Below the pieces are notes generated by a model. The model was not told where the DNA came from and searched no databases. It was given only the letters and a program-made list of their open reading frames with translations. From an uncultured SAR86 cluster bacterium (GTDB lineage: Bacteria > Pseudomonadota > Gammaproteobacteria > Magnimaribacterales > Magnimaribacteraceae), in NCBI GenBank assembly GCA_938048695.1, contig CALIUO010000008.1:1-56018 (forward strand): a stretch of 56,018 bases of DNA. Direction: 5' to 3'. Positions 1 to 12,225 of this stretch are shown here, piece by piece (position 1 is the stretch's first letter; the number at the start of each line of letters is the position of its first letter). The translations under genes were made by a program, and so were the position numbers.

Positions 1-44
1 TCTACTGATGGCTTCGTAGAAGCTACACCTATAATTCCACACAT
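1..44 (-). CDS. glmS: Glutamine--fructose-6-phosphate aminotransferase, N-terminal fragment (cut by window edge)
   Basis: Only the first 14 codons are inside the window; they read MCGIIGVASTKPSV on the minus strand from an ATG at 44. The start MCGI-G is the hallmark of class II glutamine amidotransferases, in which Cys2 becomes the N-terminal nucleophile after Met removal. GlmS makes glucosamine-6-phosphate from fructose-6-phosphate and glutamine, the first step towards UDP-GlcNAc. The start lies 3 bases past the glmU stop, and glmU-glmS adjacency downstream of the atp operon is the usual gammaproteobacterial order. Other class II amidotransferases share this N-terminus, so the name rests mainly on context. 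Confidence 0.85.
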   Translation of the reverse strand, partial: MCGIIGVASTKPSV

Positions 45-47
45 AAT

Positions 48-1394
48 CTATTTCTTTTTATTTAAGTTTACTTGCTTTCCTCTTCCAACGGCCAATTTTC
101 CATCTGGCACATTTTTAGTTATTACTGAGCCAGCTCCTGTGTAAGAGCCTTTGCCAAGTGTCAAAGGGGCGACCAAAGAGCTATTAGAGCCTATGAAAGT
201 TCCATCTTCAATTATTGTTTTGTGTTTATTCTTGCCATCATAATTGCAAGTTATGGTACCAGCACCAATGTTTGTCTTGGATCCAAGCTCTGCATCACCC
301 AAATAAGTTAAGTGCTTTGCCTTTGAATTTTTACCTATAGTGCTTCTATTGGCTTCCACAAAGTTACCCAGCTCTGCTCCTTCACTTAATTCCGTTCCAC
401 CTCTTATTCTAGTAAATGGACCGAGGGCACAGTCCTTGCCAATAATACAATCTTCTATAACGGTATTGGCATATATCGTTGTGTTATCTTTTATAGTGGA
501 GTTGGAAATAAAACAATTAGGTCCTATGTGAACATTCTTTCCTAAAACGTTATAACCTTCAAAGACATTATTGATATCAATAAAAGAATTCTGTCCAACC
601 TTAATTTCTCCTCTTACATCTATCCGTGATGTGTCAGCAACTGCTATGCCCTTTTTCAGCAAATCTTGTCCTAATTTTTTTTGGTAAGCTCTTTCTAGGT
701 CGTGGAGTTCGCTTTTGTTATTGGCCCCGCCTACTTCATAAGAGTCACAGATGGTTGCAGTGACATTAACAGCATGCTGGTTAGAAATTTCTACCAAATC
801 TGTTAAATAATATTCTTTAGCCACATTATTATTTTTTATTTTAGGAATATATTTTAAAAGCAAATCTGTCTTGATTGCTAAAACTCCAGAATTTACTTCT
901 TTTATTTCTCTTTCTAAGGCTGAAGCGTCTTTATGTTCTGTAATCTTTTGAATGCTGCTCTTGGGGCCTCTTATGATTCTACCGTAGCCTGTAGGATCTT
1001 CTTTCATAAAAGTTAATAATGACAAATTTCCTTTAAGCGCTGGCTTAATAAGCTTTTTTAATGTGCTCTTCGCTACTAGCGGAGCATCACCATATAAAAC
1101 TACGCTTATCGAATTTTTTCTTAGAACTGGAAGAGCTTGTTTTACTGCGTGTGCTGTTCCTAATTGTTTTTTTTGATTTATAAAAGAGATTTTTTTTGAT
1201 GAGGCAACACAGCTTTCGACTTCTTTAGATTTATATCCAACAATGATAGAGGTTTTTGACTTTGGGAACGAATCAACTGTATCGATAAGATGTTGAATCA
1301 TTGGTTTGCCTGCCAGACTCGCAAGAACCTTGGGAGAATCTCCCCCCATTCTGGTGCCTTTACCGGCAGCTAAAATAATAAAGTCTATATTCAT
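48..1394 (-). CDS. glmU: Bifunctional UDP-GlcNAc pyrophosphorylase / glucosamine-1-phosphate acetyltransferase
   Basis: The 448-residue protein matches the full family length (about 450). The N-terminal uridylyltransferase domain opens with the nucleotide-binding signature LAAGKGTRM at residues 8-16 and has the YGDAPLV strand near residue 100. The C-terminal half is a left-handed beta-helix of hexapeptide repeats, including the RIRGGTELSEGAELGNFVE and HLTYLGDAELG segments that form the acetyl-CoA site. It acetylates glucosamine-1-phosphate and then couples it to UTP, giving UDP-GlcNAc for peptidoglycan and lipid A in the cytoplasm. It follows atpC after 42 bases and precedes glmS, so it supplies the step after GlmS/GlmM. 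Confidence 0.97.
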   Translation of the reverse strand: MNIDFIILAAGKGTRMGGDSPKVLASLAGKPMIQHLIDTVDSFPKSKTSIIVGYKSKEVESCVASSKKISFINQKKQLGTAHAVKQALPVLRKNSISVVLYGDAPLVAKSTLKKLIKPALKGNLSLLTFMKEDPTGYGRIIRGPKSSIQKITEHKDASALEREIKEVNSGVLAIKTDLLLKYIPKIKNNNVAKEYYLTDLVEISNQHAVNVTATICDSYEVGGANNKSELHDLERAYQKKLGQDLLKKGIAVADTSRIDVRGEIKVGQNSFIDINNVFEGYNVLGKNVHIGPNCFISNSTIKDNTTIYANTVIEDCIIGKDCALGPFTRIRGGTELSEGAELGNFVEANRSTIGKNSKAKHLTYLGDAELGSKTNIGAGTITCNYDGKNKHKTIIEDGTFIGSNSSLVAPLTLGKGSYTGAGSVITKNVPDGKLAVGRGKQVNLNKKK

Positions 1395-1436
1395 TGGAAC
1401 AATGGCGCATTCGCCCCAAGTGGTTTTCTTATTTAA

Positions 1437-1850
1437 CTACTTCTTGCGCAGTTTCTGCAAGGCTTTTAACCGCGCTGCAGCCTCTGCGAGTTGAGATGCG
1501 GCCAGAGAATAGTCCATTTCAGATTTTTGATCTTCTAGTTCTCTTTCAGCCAACTCCTTTGCTCTTTCTGCTGCCGCGGAGTCAATATCATCGGCCCTTT
1601 CGGCGACATCTGTTAAAAGAGTTACTTCTCCGGGCTGGACCTCTAAGTATCCACCGGAAGCAAAAAACACTTCTTCTTCGCCTCCCTCAAGTACCAGTTT
1701 AACTGGCCCAGGCTTTAGATTTGTAAGAAGTGGTGCGTGTCTTGGTGTTATTGCAATTTCACCAGCTCCGCCTTCAGCACTCAATAGTTCTACCGGCCCT
1801 GAAAACAATTCTCCTTCAGGACTAACTATATTGCACTGGATGGTTGACAT
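1437..1850 (-). CDS. atpC: F1Fo ATP synthase epsilon subunit
   Basis: This 137-residue protein is the usual size for epsilon. The first 85 or so residues form the beta-sandwich (MSTIQCNIVSPEGELFSG start, AITPRHAPLLT motif near residues 33-43), followed by an Ala/Glu/Lys-rich C-terminal helical hairpin ending in KLRKK. Epsilon sits on the central stalk with gamma and can inhibit ATP hydrolysis through its C-terminal helices. It is the last gene of the atp operon, 2 bases after atpD. Confidence 0.97.
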   Translation of the reverse strand: MSTIQCNIVSPEGELFSGPVELLSAEGGAGEIAITPRHAPLLTNLKPGPVKLVLEGGEEEVFFASGGYLEVQPGEVTLLTDVAERADDIDSAAAERAKELAERELEDQKSEMDYSLAASQLAEAAARLKALQKLRKK

Positions 1851-1852
1851 AA

Positions 1853-4131
<2,279 letters not shown>

Positions 4132-4137
4132 TAATAC

Positions 4138-5682
4138 TTACCAGGTTTGCGTTTCCATGAATTTATCTAAGGCTTCTTTGAAGGCATTTTGAATGTCATC
4201 TCCGTATTCTCCGGTCTCTGACACCTTATCCATTAGGTCTTTGTGCTCGGAATTCATATAGGCTATCAAGCTTTTTTCAAAGTCTTTGATTTTTTCAACC
4301 TCAACTTGCCTTAGATATCCTTCATTGGCCGTATAAAGCATTAGCCCCATTTCAGCTACAGACATTGGTGAAAACTGATCTTGTTTTGTAAGTTCAGTAA
4401 CCCTCACACCATGCTCTAATTGCTCTTTGGATGCCTCGTCAAGATCTGAAGCAAATTGGGCAAAAGCCTCTAACTCTCTATATTGAGCGAGGGCTGTTTT
4501 AATTCCGCCACCAAGCTTTTTAATTATGGGAACCTGAGCAGCACCACCCACCCTTGAAACTGAAATTCCAGGATCCATGGCTGGTTTTAATCCAGAACTA
4601 AATAAAGAGGACTCGAGGAAAATTTGGCCATCTGTTATAGAAATTACGTTCGTAGGAACAAATGCTGAAACGTCTCCAGCTTGGGTTTCAATTATTGGTA
4701 ATGCAGTCAACGAACCTGTTTTTCCTTTCACTTCACCGTTTGTGTGGTTCTCAACATATTCCTCATTCACCCTTGCAGCTCTTTCCAGCAATCTTGAGTG
4801 AAGGTAGAAAACGTCACCAGGGTAAGCTTCCCTTCCGGGTGGTCTTCTGAGTAAAAGAGACATCTGTCTATATGCAACAGCTTGTTTTGAAAGGTCATCG
4901 TAGATGATTAGAGCGTCCTCTCCCCTATCTCTGAAATACTCGCCCATAGAGCAGGCTGCGAAAGGAGCTATATATTGCATTGGTGCCGGGTCTGCCGCTG
5001 CAGCCACTACAACAATTGTGTTTTCCATTGCCCCATACTGCTCAAGAGTCCTAACCACCTGGGCAATTGAAGATTGCTTTTGTCCTATTGCTACATATAT
5101 ACACTTAACACCAGTGTCCTTTTGGTTGATTATTGCATCAATGGCGATAGCAGTTTTACCGGTCTGTCTGTCTCCAATGATCAATTCACGCTGACCTCTT
5201 CCAATAGGTACCATGCTGTCAACGGCCTTTATACCCAATTGCACCGGTTGGTCTACAGACTTTCTTGAAATAACTCCTGGAGCGACTTTCTCTACTGGGG
5301 CGGTTTGATCTGTCTGCACTTCGCCCTTACCATCTATTGGGTTACCAAGTGCGTCCACAACCCTACCCATGAGGGCTTCTCCGACAGGGACCTCTAAAAT
5401 TCTACCAGTACACTTTGCAGAACCACCTTCTGCCAATAGCTTGTAATCTCCCAAGATTACAGCACCTACAGAGTCAACCTCGAGGTTAAGTGCCATTCCC
5501 ATGACGCCATGGTCAAACTCTATAAGCTCTCCATTCATAACTTCGCCAAGACCGTGTATTCTCGCGATACCGTCTGCGAGGTAAACAATTGTGCCTTCAT
5601 TGCTGGGGGTGGAGGCAGTATCAAGTGCATCAATTTTCTGTTTGATGACCTGACTAATTTCTGATGGGTTTAATTCTTCCAT
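4138..5682 (-). CDS. atpA: F1Fo ATP synthase alpha subunit
   Basis: This 514-residue protein matches the 513 residues of E. coli alpha. The Walker A loop GDRQTGKT is at residues 170-177, and the [20 protein letters not shown] region and the [10 protein letters not shown] arginine-finger segment are intact. It forms the non-catalytic nucleotide sites of F1 and supplies the arginine finger to beta. It is followed after 6 bases by atpG and preceded by atpH with a 4-base gap. Confidence 0.99.
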   Translation of the reverse strand: MEELNPSEISQVIKQKIDALDTASTPSNEGTIVYLADGIARIHGLGEVMNGELIEFDHGVMGMALNLEVDSVGAVILGDYKLLAEGGSAKCTGRILEVPVGEALMGRVVDALGNPIDGKGEVQTDQTAPVEKVAPGVISRKSVDQPVQLGIKAVDSMVPIGRGQRELIIGDRQTGKTAIAIDAIINQKDTGVKCIYVAIGQKQSSIAQVVRTLEQYGAMENTIVVVAAAADPAPMQYIAPFAACSMGEYFRDRGEDALIIYDDLSKQAVAYRQMSLLLRRPPGREAYPGDVFYLHSRLLERAARVNEEYVENHTNGEVKGKTGSLTALPIIETQAGDVSAFVPTNVISITDGQIFLESSLFSSGLKPAMDPGISVSRVGGAAQVPIIKKLGGGIKTALAQYRELEAFAQFASDLDEASKEQLEHGVRVTELTKQDQFSPMSVAEMGLMLYTANEGYLRQVEVEKIKDFEKSLIAYMNSEHKDLMDKVSETGEYGDDIQNAFKEALDKFMETQTW

Positions 5683-5686
5683 TTTT

Positions 5687-6199
5687 TTATTTGATTTGAT
5701 TTCTTAATTTTTCAAGCTTTCCTTTAATGCTGTAATCTGTAACTTCGTCACCGCATTTGATAGAAAAACCACCTATTAAACTTTTATCTATTACTTGTTC
5801 CACTATTAATGAATCTCCATATCTTCCTTTTAGAGAGTCTGTAACTTTTTTTAATTGCTCATCTGTTAAATCGAAAGCAGACGTAATTAAAACCTCGCTA
5901 GAGCCTTTTGTTCCCGACAACAGCTTTCTGTATGCTTTGGATATATGTGGAAGCAGAGAAATTCTTTTAGACTCACCCAACACTTTAATGAAGTTGCTGG
6001 TTTTGCTTTCAATTTGGCCTTCAAATAAGGATAGGAACACTTCAGTCTTTTCCTTATAAGCTAGCTTAGGAGAATCTATTAGCTGCTGCACTTTGGGTGT
6101 CTCAAGGGCGAGCTCAAGCTGACCAAGATCCTTTTCCCACCCTTCAGAATGATCATAGATCGCTTGGGCGTATGGTCTTGCTATCGTCTCGAAATTCAA
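5687..6199 (-). CDS. atpH: F1Fo ATP synthase delta subunit
   Basis: The 170-residue product has the delta/OSCP profile: an N-terminal six-helix domain beginning near [16 protein letters not shown] (family motif ARPYA) and a C-terminal domain ending with [20 protein letters not shown] (the GG(I/F)-I-K-GD motif). Delta ties the b-subunit stator to the top of F1. The start appears to be TTG, with an AGGAG ribosome-binding site about 8 bases upstream, just inside the 2-base gap region after atpF; no ATG fits the family N-terminus. Confidence 0.95.
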   Translation of the reverse strand: MNFETIARPYAQAIYDHSEGWEKDLGQLELALETPKVQQLIDSPKLAYKEKTEVFLSLFEGQIESKTSNFIKVLGESKRISLLPHISKAYRKLLSGTKGSSEVLITSAFDLTDEQLKKVTDSLKGRYGDSLIVEQVIDKSLIGGFSIKCGDEVTDYSIKGKLEKLRNQIK

Positions 6200-6201
6200 A
6201 G

Positions 6202-6672
6202 TTATAACTCCTGAGCTATTTGATCGATAATTTGTGAGTTTTTATCTTTATCAATCTCTGAGCCTAGTATTTTTTCAGCCCCGGCAACAGCTAAGGCTGC
6301 TACTTCAGACCTTAACTCTTCCTTGGTTCTTTTTGCAGCTTGATCTAGGTCGCTTTGAGCTGAAACTTTTATCCTTTCAGCTTCTTCATGTGCGGTAGAT
6401 TTAGCATCCTCCACCAGCTGATTGGCTCGAGCATTTGCTTGATTGACTAAATCAGCAGCCTCTTTCTTGGCCTCTTCTAAGATTTCAGCTTTTTTCTGAT
6501 GGGCTTCATCAAGCTCTCGCTTTCCTCGGCTTGCAGCCTCTAAGCCATCGGATATTTCTTTTTCTCTCTCTTCAAGAGCCTCAAGAATATAAGGCCAGAC
6601 GTACTGCATGGTGAACCACACAAAAAATACAAAGGCTAAAAGCTGTCCGAATAATGTGGCGTTAAAATTCAT
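6202..6672 (-). CDS. atpF: F1Fo ATP synthase subunit b
   Basis: At 156 residues it equals the E. coli b subunit. It starts [21 protein letters not shown], an N-terminal membrane anchor, followed by a long, strongly charged Ala/Glu/Lys-rich helix that forms the dimeric peripheral stalk. Only one b-type gene is present, so the stator is probably a homodimer. It lies between atpE and atpH, with a 2-base gap to the latter. Confidence 0.97.
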   Translation of the reverse strand: MNFNATLFGQLLAFVFFVWFTMQYVWPYILEALEEREKEISDGLEAASRGKRELDEAHQKKAEILEEAKKEAADLVNQANARANQLVEDAKSTAHEEAERIKVSAQSDLDQAAKRTKEELRSEVAALAVAGAEKILGSEIDKDKNSQIIDQIAQEL

Positions 6673-6695
6673 TTACAAAACTCCGGGCTTATTTT

Positions 6696-6926
6696 TTATG
6701 TGAATAAGAATAAAAGGCCGATCGCTAGCGAGACAATGGGTATCGCATCTACTAGACCCATACCAATTAATAGCTGTGTAAAAAGGTAAGGTTGAAGTTC
6801 AGGCTGTCTTGCAATTCCTTCGAGGTATTTTGCAGTAATTAGACCAACACCGATTCCGACACCAATGGCGCCTCCTCCTGTTAGTAGGGCTCCTGCGACC
6901 CTTCTTATAGCTTCTGCTTCTTCCAT
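6696..6926 (-). CDS. atpE: F1Fo ATP synthase c subunit (proteolipid ring)
   Basis: I chose the ATG at 6926 (start MEEAEAIRRVAGA), giving 76 residues; a longer frame reaches 7046 but would run deep into atpB and adds a non-family N-terminus. Two hydrophobic helices flank the polar loop ARQPE (residues 39-43), and the ion-carrying carboxylate is Asp60 in GLVDAIP. A glycine-rich helix 1 (GGGAIGVGIGVG) allows ring packing. The VDAIP context is of the proton-type proteobacterial form, with no sodium-type Glu/Thr signature visible. An AGGAG site precedes the start. Confidence 0.97.
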   Translation of the reverse strand: MEEAEAIRRVAGALLTGGGAIGVGIGVGLITAKYLEGIARQPELQPYLFTQLLIGMGLVDAIPIVSLAIGLLFLFT

Positions 6927-6949
6927 TTTATTCTCCTTAGATAAAAAAA

Positions 6950-7888
<939 letters not shown>

Positions 7889-7934
7889 TTATAGTTATCC
7901 AAAGCCTATAGTGAAAGAAGAATTTGTTAATTTT

Positions 7935-8786
7935 TTAAGATTTAATTTTATCCAGAATACCTTGAAGGGTGTCAAGATTCTTGAAGTTCACTATTAACTT
8001 GCCCCTGCCCTTCTTGTTGTGTTTTATTTCAACTGAACTTCCGAATATTTCTGATAGCTCTCTTTCTAAAGCTACTGTATTTGGATCTGGGGTTTTAGTT
8101 TTCGTGGTGGGTTTCTTTTTGTTGCCGGAGATTCCTGCAACCATGGCTTCGCACTCTCTGACGGATAGGGATTCAGAGATGACCCTCTTTGCACAAACTA
8201 ATTGTTGTTCTTCGCTTAGTGCTAAAAGGGAGCGGGCATGTCCCATCTCTATCTTGCCCTCTTCAAGCAATGCCTGAACCTCTGAAGCAAGGTTTAAAAG
8301 CCTAAGCAGATTGGTAACAGCGGATCTTGATTTGCCCACAGCCAAACCAAGCTCTTCTTGAGAGAGGTTAAATTCTCTCTGGAGTCTCATTAAGCCTTTT
8401 GCCTGATCTAATGCGTTAAGATCCTCTCTCTGTAGGTTTTCGATAAGGGCAATTTTAGCTGTTTCGTCATTATTAAGGTCTCTTACAATTGCGGGAACAG
8501 ACTTAATACCAGCAAGCTGTGCAGCCCTCCATCTTCGCTCTCCTACTACTATTTCAAACCTTCCGGATGCCAGCCTTCTAACCACAAGCGGTTGAAGCAC
8601 TCCCTGCTCTTTGATGCTTTGGGCAAGCTCTTCAAGAGTTGATTTGTGCATTCTTGTTCTGGGCTGATATTGTCCTGGTGCAAGGTCATCAACCGAGATT
8701 TGGGTAACGGTCACGCTTTCGGGCTTGGGCCTGTCTCCTAGGAGTGAATCAAGTCCAGTTCCCAGACTAGATTTGTCTTTGCTCAT
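7935..8786 (-). CDS. parB: Chromosome-partitioning protein ParB
   Basis: With the ATG at 8786 (MSKDKSSLGTGLDSLLGDR) the protein is 283 residues; the frame is open further upstream but that part lies inside parA and is unlike the family. The N-terminal CTPase/ParB motif includes LAQSIKEQGVLQPLVVR and the GERRWRAA box near residue 85, followed by a helix-turn-helix segment (LSQEELGLAVGKSRSAVTNLLRLL) and a C-terminal dimer domain. It binds parS and spreads. It overlaps the end of parA by 20 bases. I did not find a convincing parS copy by eye. Confidence 0.97.
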   Translation of the reverse strand: MSKDKSSLGTGLDSLLGDRPKPESVTVTQISVDDLAPGQYQPRTRMHKSTLEELAQSIKEQGVLQPLVVRRLASGRFEIVVGERRWRAAQLAGIKSVPAIVRDLNNDETAKIALIENLQREDLNALDQAKGLMRLQREFNLSQEELGLAVGKSRSAVTNLLRLLNLASEVQALLEEGKIEMGHARSLLALSEEQQLVCAKRVISESLSVRECEAMVAGISGNKKKPTTKTKTPDPNTVALERELSEIFGSSVEIKHNKKGRGKLIVNFKNLDTLQGILDKIKS

Positions 8787-9561
8787 AGTTGTTGTCTTTG
8801 TATTGATCTTCCATTCTTCCAATAAGCTCGCCAGCCAGGGCCAGGTAAGCCAGTGAGCCTTTTGCGTTAGGCTCATAAGACAATACCGACTTACCGAAAC
8901 TGGGGGCTTCGGCAAGCTTTATATTTCTAGGTATTACTGTTGAATATAGCTCACCAGAAAAGTGCTTTTGTAGTTCGTCTGTTACTTGTTGGCCCAGTTT
9001 ATTACGAGGATCGAACATGGTCCTTACCACAGCCTTAAGTTGTAAATTGTGGCCGGTACTATCATTGAGCTGGCCAACCGTTTCGAGTAACCCAGCCAAG
9101 CCTTCAAGTGCGAAATATTCGCACTGCATTGGAACAAGAAGATCCTGGGCCGCCCTGAGACCGTTCAAAGTTAGTAAATTCAGCGAAGGTGGGCAGTCTA
9201 TAATAATGTAGTCGTAATCATCTTTTGTGTTGGATAAATAGTTGAGCAACGCCCTTTCTTGATCGCCTCCGCCACGTAAAAAAGATTCGGCCGATATAAG
9301 TTCTGGCCCGGATGGCATGAGGTCGTACCCTAATTCGGTTTTAAAAATTGCCTGTCCGCCGGTTCCCATAAGTGCAGCAGCTGATCCTTGAGATTGGTCG
9401 CACTTCTTTAATCCCGAACCGGTTGTTGCGTTTGCTTGGGGATCTAGATCAACCAACAATACGGAGCGCTTCATTGCGCAAAGTGATGCAGCCAAATTAA
9501 CAGCAGTCGTAGTTTTGCCAACCCCACCTTTTTGGTTTGCTATTACTAATGTATTAACCAT
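8767..9561 (-). CDS. parA: Chromosome-partitioning ATPase ParA (Soj family)
   Basis: The 264-residue protein begins with the deviant Walker A motif KGGVGKTTTAVNLAASL (residues about 11-27) typical of ParA/Soj/MinD ATPases, then VDLDPQANATTGSG and the IIDCPPSLNLLTLNGL Walker B region. It moves ParB-parS complexes after replication at this origin region. It is 1 base downstream of rsmG, matching the standard mnmG-rsmG-parA-parB order. Confidence 0.97.
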   Translation of the reverse strand: MVNTLVIANQKGGVGKTTTAVNLAASLCAMKRSVLLVDLDPQANATTGSGLKKCDQSQGSAAALMGTGGQAIFKTELGYDLMPSGPELISAESFLRGGGDQERALLNYLSNTKDDYDYIIIDCPPSLNLLTLNGLRAAQDLLVPMQCEYFALEGLAGLLETVGQLNDSTGHNLQLKAVVRTMFDPRNKLGQQVTDELQKHFSGELYSTVIPRNIKLAEAPSFGKSVLSYEPNAKGSLAYLALAGELIGRMEDQYKDNNYEQRQI

Positions 9562-9562
9562 T

Positions 9563-10138
9563 TTATTGTTCTGCTTCTATTGTAACCAAGATACGCGTCT
9601 TGTCTTTCGCTTTTGAGGGAAATTTCTTTATTTTTTTTACTGTAAACAGAGGGGGTATTGTTTCTGTCTGAAACTGATCTTGTGTTTTCATTAAATGAAG
9701 GGCGTTGTCCTGGTTTTGTAGGAGGTGTTTGGTTAGTTTTATTATTGACTCGGTTGTTCCCACTGCCCTACAAACAATATCTAAAAAGAGAGGAAAGTCG
9801 TTTAAGGACAGGTCTTCTATTCGTCGATTAAAAACAGTCACATTGGAAAGCTTGAGTCTTGTAGAAGCATTTAACAAAAAGGCTCCTTTTTTTGTATTGC
9901 TCTCTACTAAATAAAAATTTTTATCTGGGTTGATTATTGCTAAGGGGATTCCTGGAAGGCCTCCACCGCTTCCCAGATCAATAATATTTTTTCGTAAATA
10001 GGGTGTGATGGAAAGAGAGTCTGTAATATGTTCATCAAGGTTTGTGGCTTGGTTTCTTGACACAAGGTTGTGTGTTTTATTCCAAGACACTAATAGTGAT
10101 TTGTATGATGAAATTTGATCTTTTTGGTGACTATCCAA
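9563..10138 (-). CDS. rsmG: 16S rRNA (guanine-N7) methyltransferase RsmG
   Basis: This 191-residue product has the GidB/RsmG profile: [11 protein letters not shown] near residues 19-29, then the SAM-binding motif [17 protein letters not shown] (about 55-70) and a late catalytic-domain segment with VCRAVG. It methylates G527 of 16S rRNA. The start seems to be TTG at 10138, overlapping mnmG by 8 bases, which implies translational coupling. Its plus-strand composition is T/G-rich, unlike mnmE further right. Confidence 0.93.
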   Translation of the reverse strand: MDSHQKDQISSYKSLLVSWNKTHNLVSRNQATNLDEHITDSLSITPYLRKNIIDLGSGGGLPGIPLAIINPDKNFYLVESNTKKGAFLLNASTRLKLSNVTVFNRRIEDLSLNDFPLFLDIVCRAVGTTESIIKLTKHLLQNQDNALHLMKTQDQFQTETIPPLFTVKKIKKFPSKAKDKTRILVTIEAEQ

Positions 10139-11993
10139 CTGTTTGTCTTTCTTTTTTCAGATGAACCATCAAAAGGGATATGGCTGCTGGAGTAACACCA
10201 GGCAATCTAGATGCTCTTGCAAGCGTTTCGGGGCGCGCTTCTGAAAGTTTTTGTTTTACCTCATTAGATAAACCTACAACGCTTTCATAATCAATGGTTT
10301 TTGGTATGGCTGTATTTTCATTCCTTTGAAGTCTTTCTATGTCTGTTTTTTGCCTTTTTATATATCCTTCGTATTTTATAAACGCCTCGACTTCATCTAC
10401 TGCGTTTTGTGCAAGGCGATGAGTGCCCTGGGGAAGGTGGGTGTGTAGAACTTTTGGCCTTTTTAAAATTTCATAGAGACTTGTGTTGTTCAAGATTTTT
10501 TCACCAGAGAGTTTGTAGACTTTTTCCGCATCACTCGAGTTAGGTTGAAGTTTTTCCTCTCTCAGGCGAATAATTTCTTTAGATGTTGTTTCTTTCTTTT
10601 CAAGGTATCTATCCCAAAGTTGATCAGAAACTATTCCCAGGTCTTTCCCTTTTTCTGTCAAGCGCATGTCCGCATTATCTTCTCGTAAAATTAATCTGTA
10701 TTCGGCACGGCTAGTAAACATCCTATATGGTTCTTTTGTTCCAAGGCTTACCAAATCATCAACTAATACCCCTATGTAGGCCTCATCTCGTTTGAGCTCA
10801 AAGGTCCCTTTGTTTTCTATACTCAAAGAGGCATTTATTCCCGCTACTATTCCCTGCGCTGCAGCCTCTTCATATCCCGTGGTTCCGTTTATTTGTCCGG
10901 CAAAATACAAGCCTGAAATTTCTTTAGTTTCTAGGGTGTGTTTCAAACCTGTGGGGTCAAAATAGTCATACTCTATAGCATAACCGGGTCTTACAATTTC
11001 AGCATTTTCGAAACCTTTAATGGACTCAATTAATGCTTTTTGGGCTTTAAAAGGAAGGCTTGTTGATATGCCGTTTGGATATATCAAATCAGATTCTAAT
11101 CCCTCAGGTTCTGCAAAAATTTGATGAGAATCTCTTTCTGAAAATCTCATTACTTTATCCTCAATCGAAGGACAGTAGCGCGGCCCAACGCCCTCTATGA
11201 CTCCGGAATACATGGGGGATTCATCTAAGTGGTCTAGGATGATTTGGTGGGTTGTTTTGTTGGTTCGAGTCATATAACAATTAAGTTGGGAAGGTCTGTC
11301 TTCGTTGTTTGAAACATAAGAAAGAAGTGGTGTGGGGGTATCGCCAGGCTGTGGAGTTAAAAGTGACCAGTCAATTGTATCTTTATGCAACCTGGGGGGT
11401 GTGCCGGTTTTCAATCTCCCCACTTTAAGGTTTAAGTTTCTTAGTTTAGAGGCAAGCTTGTCACTAGAGGGGTCACCAACGCGACCTCCGGGCGACTGTT
11501 TCAGCCCAGTGTGCATCACTCCTCCTAGAAACGTTCCAGTAGTTAAAATAATAGCCCTGGCGGCTATTTCGTCTCCATCATCGGTGTATATGGCTTTAAT
11601 AGCAGAATTTTCAATCAATAAATCTACGACAGTCCCTTCTCGTATTTCAAGGTTTTTTGATTTGCTTAGCGTGGTTTGGATAGAGTTCTTATATAAATCT
11701 CTATCGGTTTGAACTCTTGTTGCGCGAACTGCTTGTCCTTTCGTTGAATTTAAAACTCTGTAATGTATACCTGCAAGATCCGCAGCCCTGGCCATCAAGC
11801 CACCAAGGGCGTCTACTTCTTTCGCGAGGTGACTTTTTCCTATACCTCCAATTGCTGGGTTACAAGACATTTCACCAATCTTGTTTTTGTCATGAGTGAT
11901 TAATAGTGTATTAACACCATAGCGCGACGCGACGTCAGCCGCTTCTACACCAGCATGACCGCCTCCAATTACAATTACGTCAAAGTTACTCAC
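10131..11993 (-). CDS. mnmG: tRNA uridine-5-carboxymethylaminomethyl modification enzyme MnmG
   Basis: At 620 residues it is close to the usual 629. The FAD-binding Rossmann motif [14 protein letters not shown] is at residues 6-19, and the signatures [16 protein letters not shown] and [20 protein letters not shown] (part) of the MnmG/GidA family are present. With MnmE it forms the cmnm5 modification at U34 of certain tRNAs. The start is GTG at 11993, directly next to an AT-rich spacer that may be the replication origin. Confidence 0.98.
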   Translation of the reverse strand: MSNFDVIVIGGGHAGVEAADVASRYGVNTLLITHDKNKIGEMSCNPAIGGIGKSHLAKEVDALGGLMARAADLAGIHYRVLNSTKGQAVRATRVQTDRDLYKNSIQTTLSKSKNLEIREGTVVDLLIENSAIKAIYTDDGDEIAARAIILTTGTFLGGVMHTGLKQSPGGRVGDPSSDKLASKLRNLNLKVGRLKTGTPPRLHKDTIDWSLLTPQPGDTPTPLLSYVSNNEDRPSQLNCYMTRTNKTTHQIILDHLDESPMYSGVIEGVGPRYCPSIEDKVMRFSERDSHQIFAEPEGLESDLIYPNGISTSLPFKAQKALIESIKGFENAEIVRPGYAIEYDYFDPTGLKHTLETKEISGLYFAGQINGTTGYEEAAAQGIVAGINASLSIENKGTFELKRDEAYIGVLVDDLVSLGTKEPYRMFTSRAEYRLILREDNADMRLTEKGKDLGIVSDQLWDRYLEKKETTSKEIIRLREEKLQPNSSDAEKVYKLSGEKILNNTSLYEILKRPKVLHTHLPQGTHRLAQNAVDEVEAFIKYEGYIKRQKTDIERLQRNENTAIPKTIDYESVVGLSNEVKQKLSEARPETLARASRLPGVTPAAISLLMVHLKKERQTVG

Positions 11994-12225
11994 AACTATA
12001 TAAATAAAATTTTATTTTCTCTGAATATATATTTTATATTAATTTGTTATTATTAGTGATGAACCTTTCTGTGGACAATCATCTAAGGCGCTTAGTTTTA
12101 CTTCATTTAATGATCGTTAAAAACACAAGCAAAAGTACAACACTTCTTGATGTTTGTTTTGTATGGATTGTGAATAGAAATTTCCATACACAAACCACGC
12201 ACTAATTTAAACAGCTTTTGAACAA
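11994..12225. other. AT-rich spacer between mnmG and mnmE; candidate origin or regulatory region
   Basis: These 232 bases hold no gene. The part next to mnmG (11994-12055) is almost pure A/T, and the rest holds degenerate DnaA-box-like nonamers: TGTGGACAA in 12070-12080 and TGTGAATAG near 12169-12177, each one mismatch from TGTGNATAA. An inverted repeat with arms TGTATGGA and TCCATACA lies at about 12161-12192. In E. coli the origin sits beside mnmG (gidA) with its unwinding element nearest that gene, so the layout is suggestive; no perfect box is present, which keeps confidence low. Confidence 0.35.

Noticed and set aside
8787-8915. N-terminal extension of ParB into parA
   Set aside because: It would overlap parA by almost 150 bases with a non-family sequence; the ATG at 8786 gives a typical ParB start.
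12157-12196. Inverted repeat TGTATGGA/TCCATACA as a terminator of mnmE
   Set aside because: No T run follows on either strand and the stem is A/T-rich.
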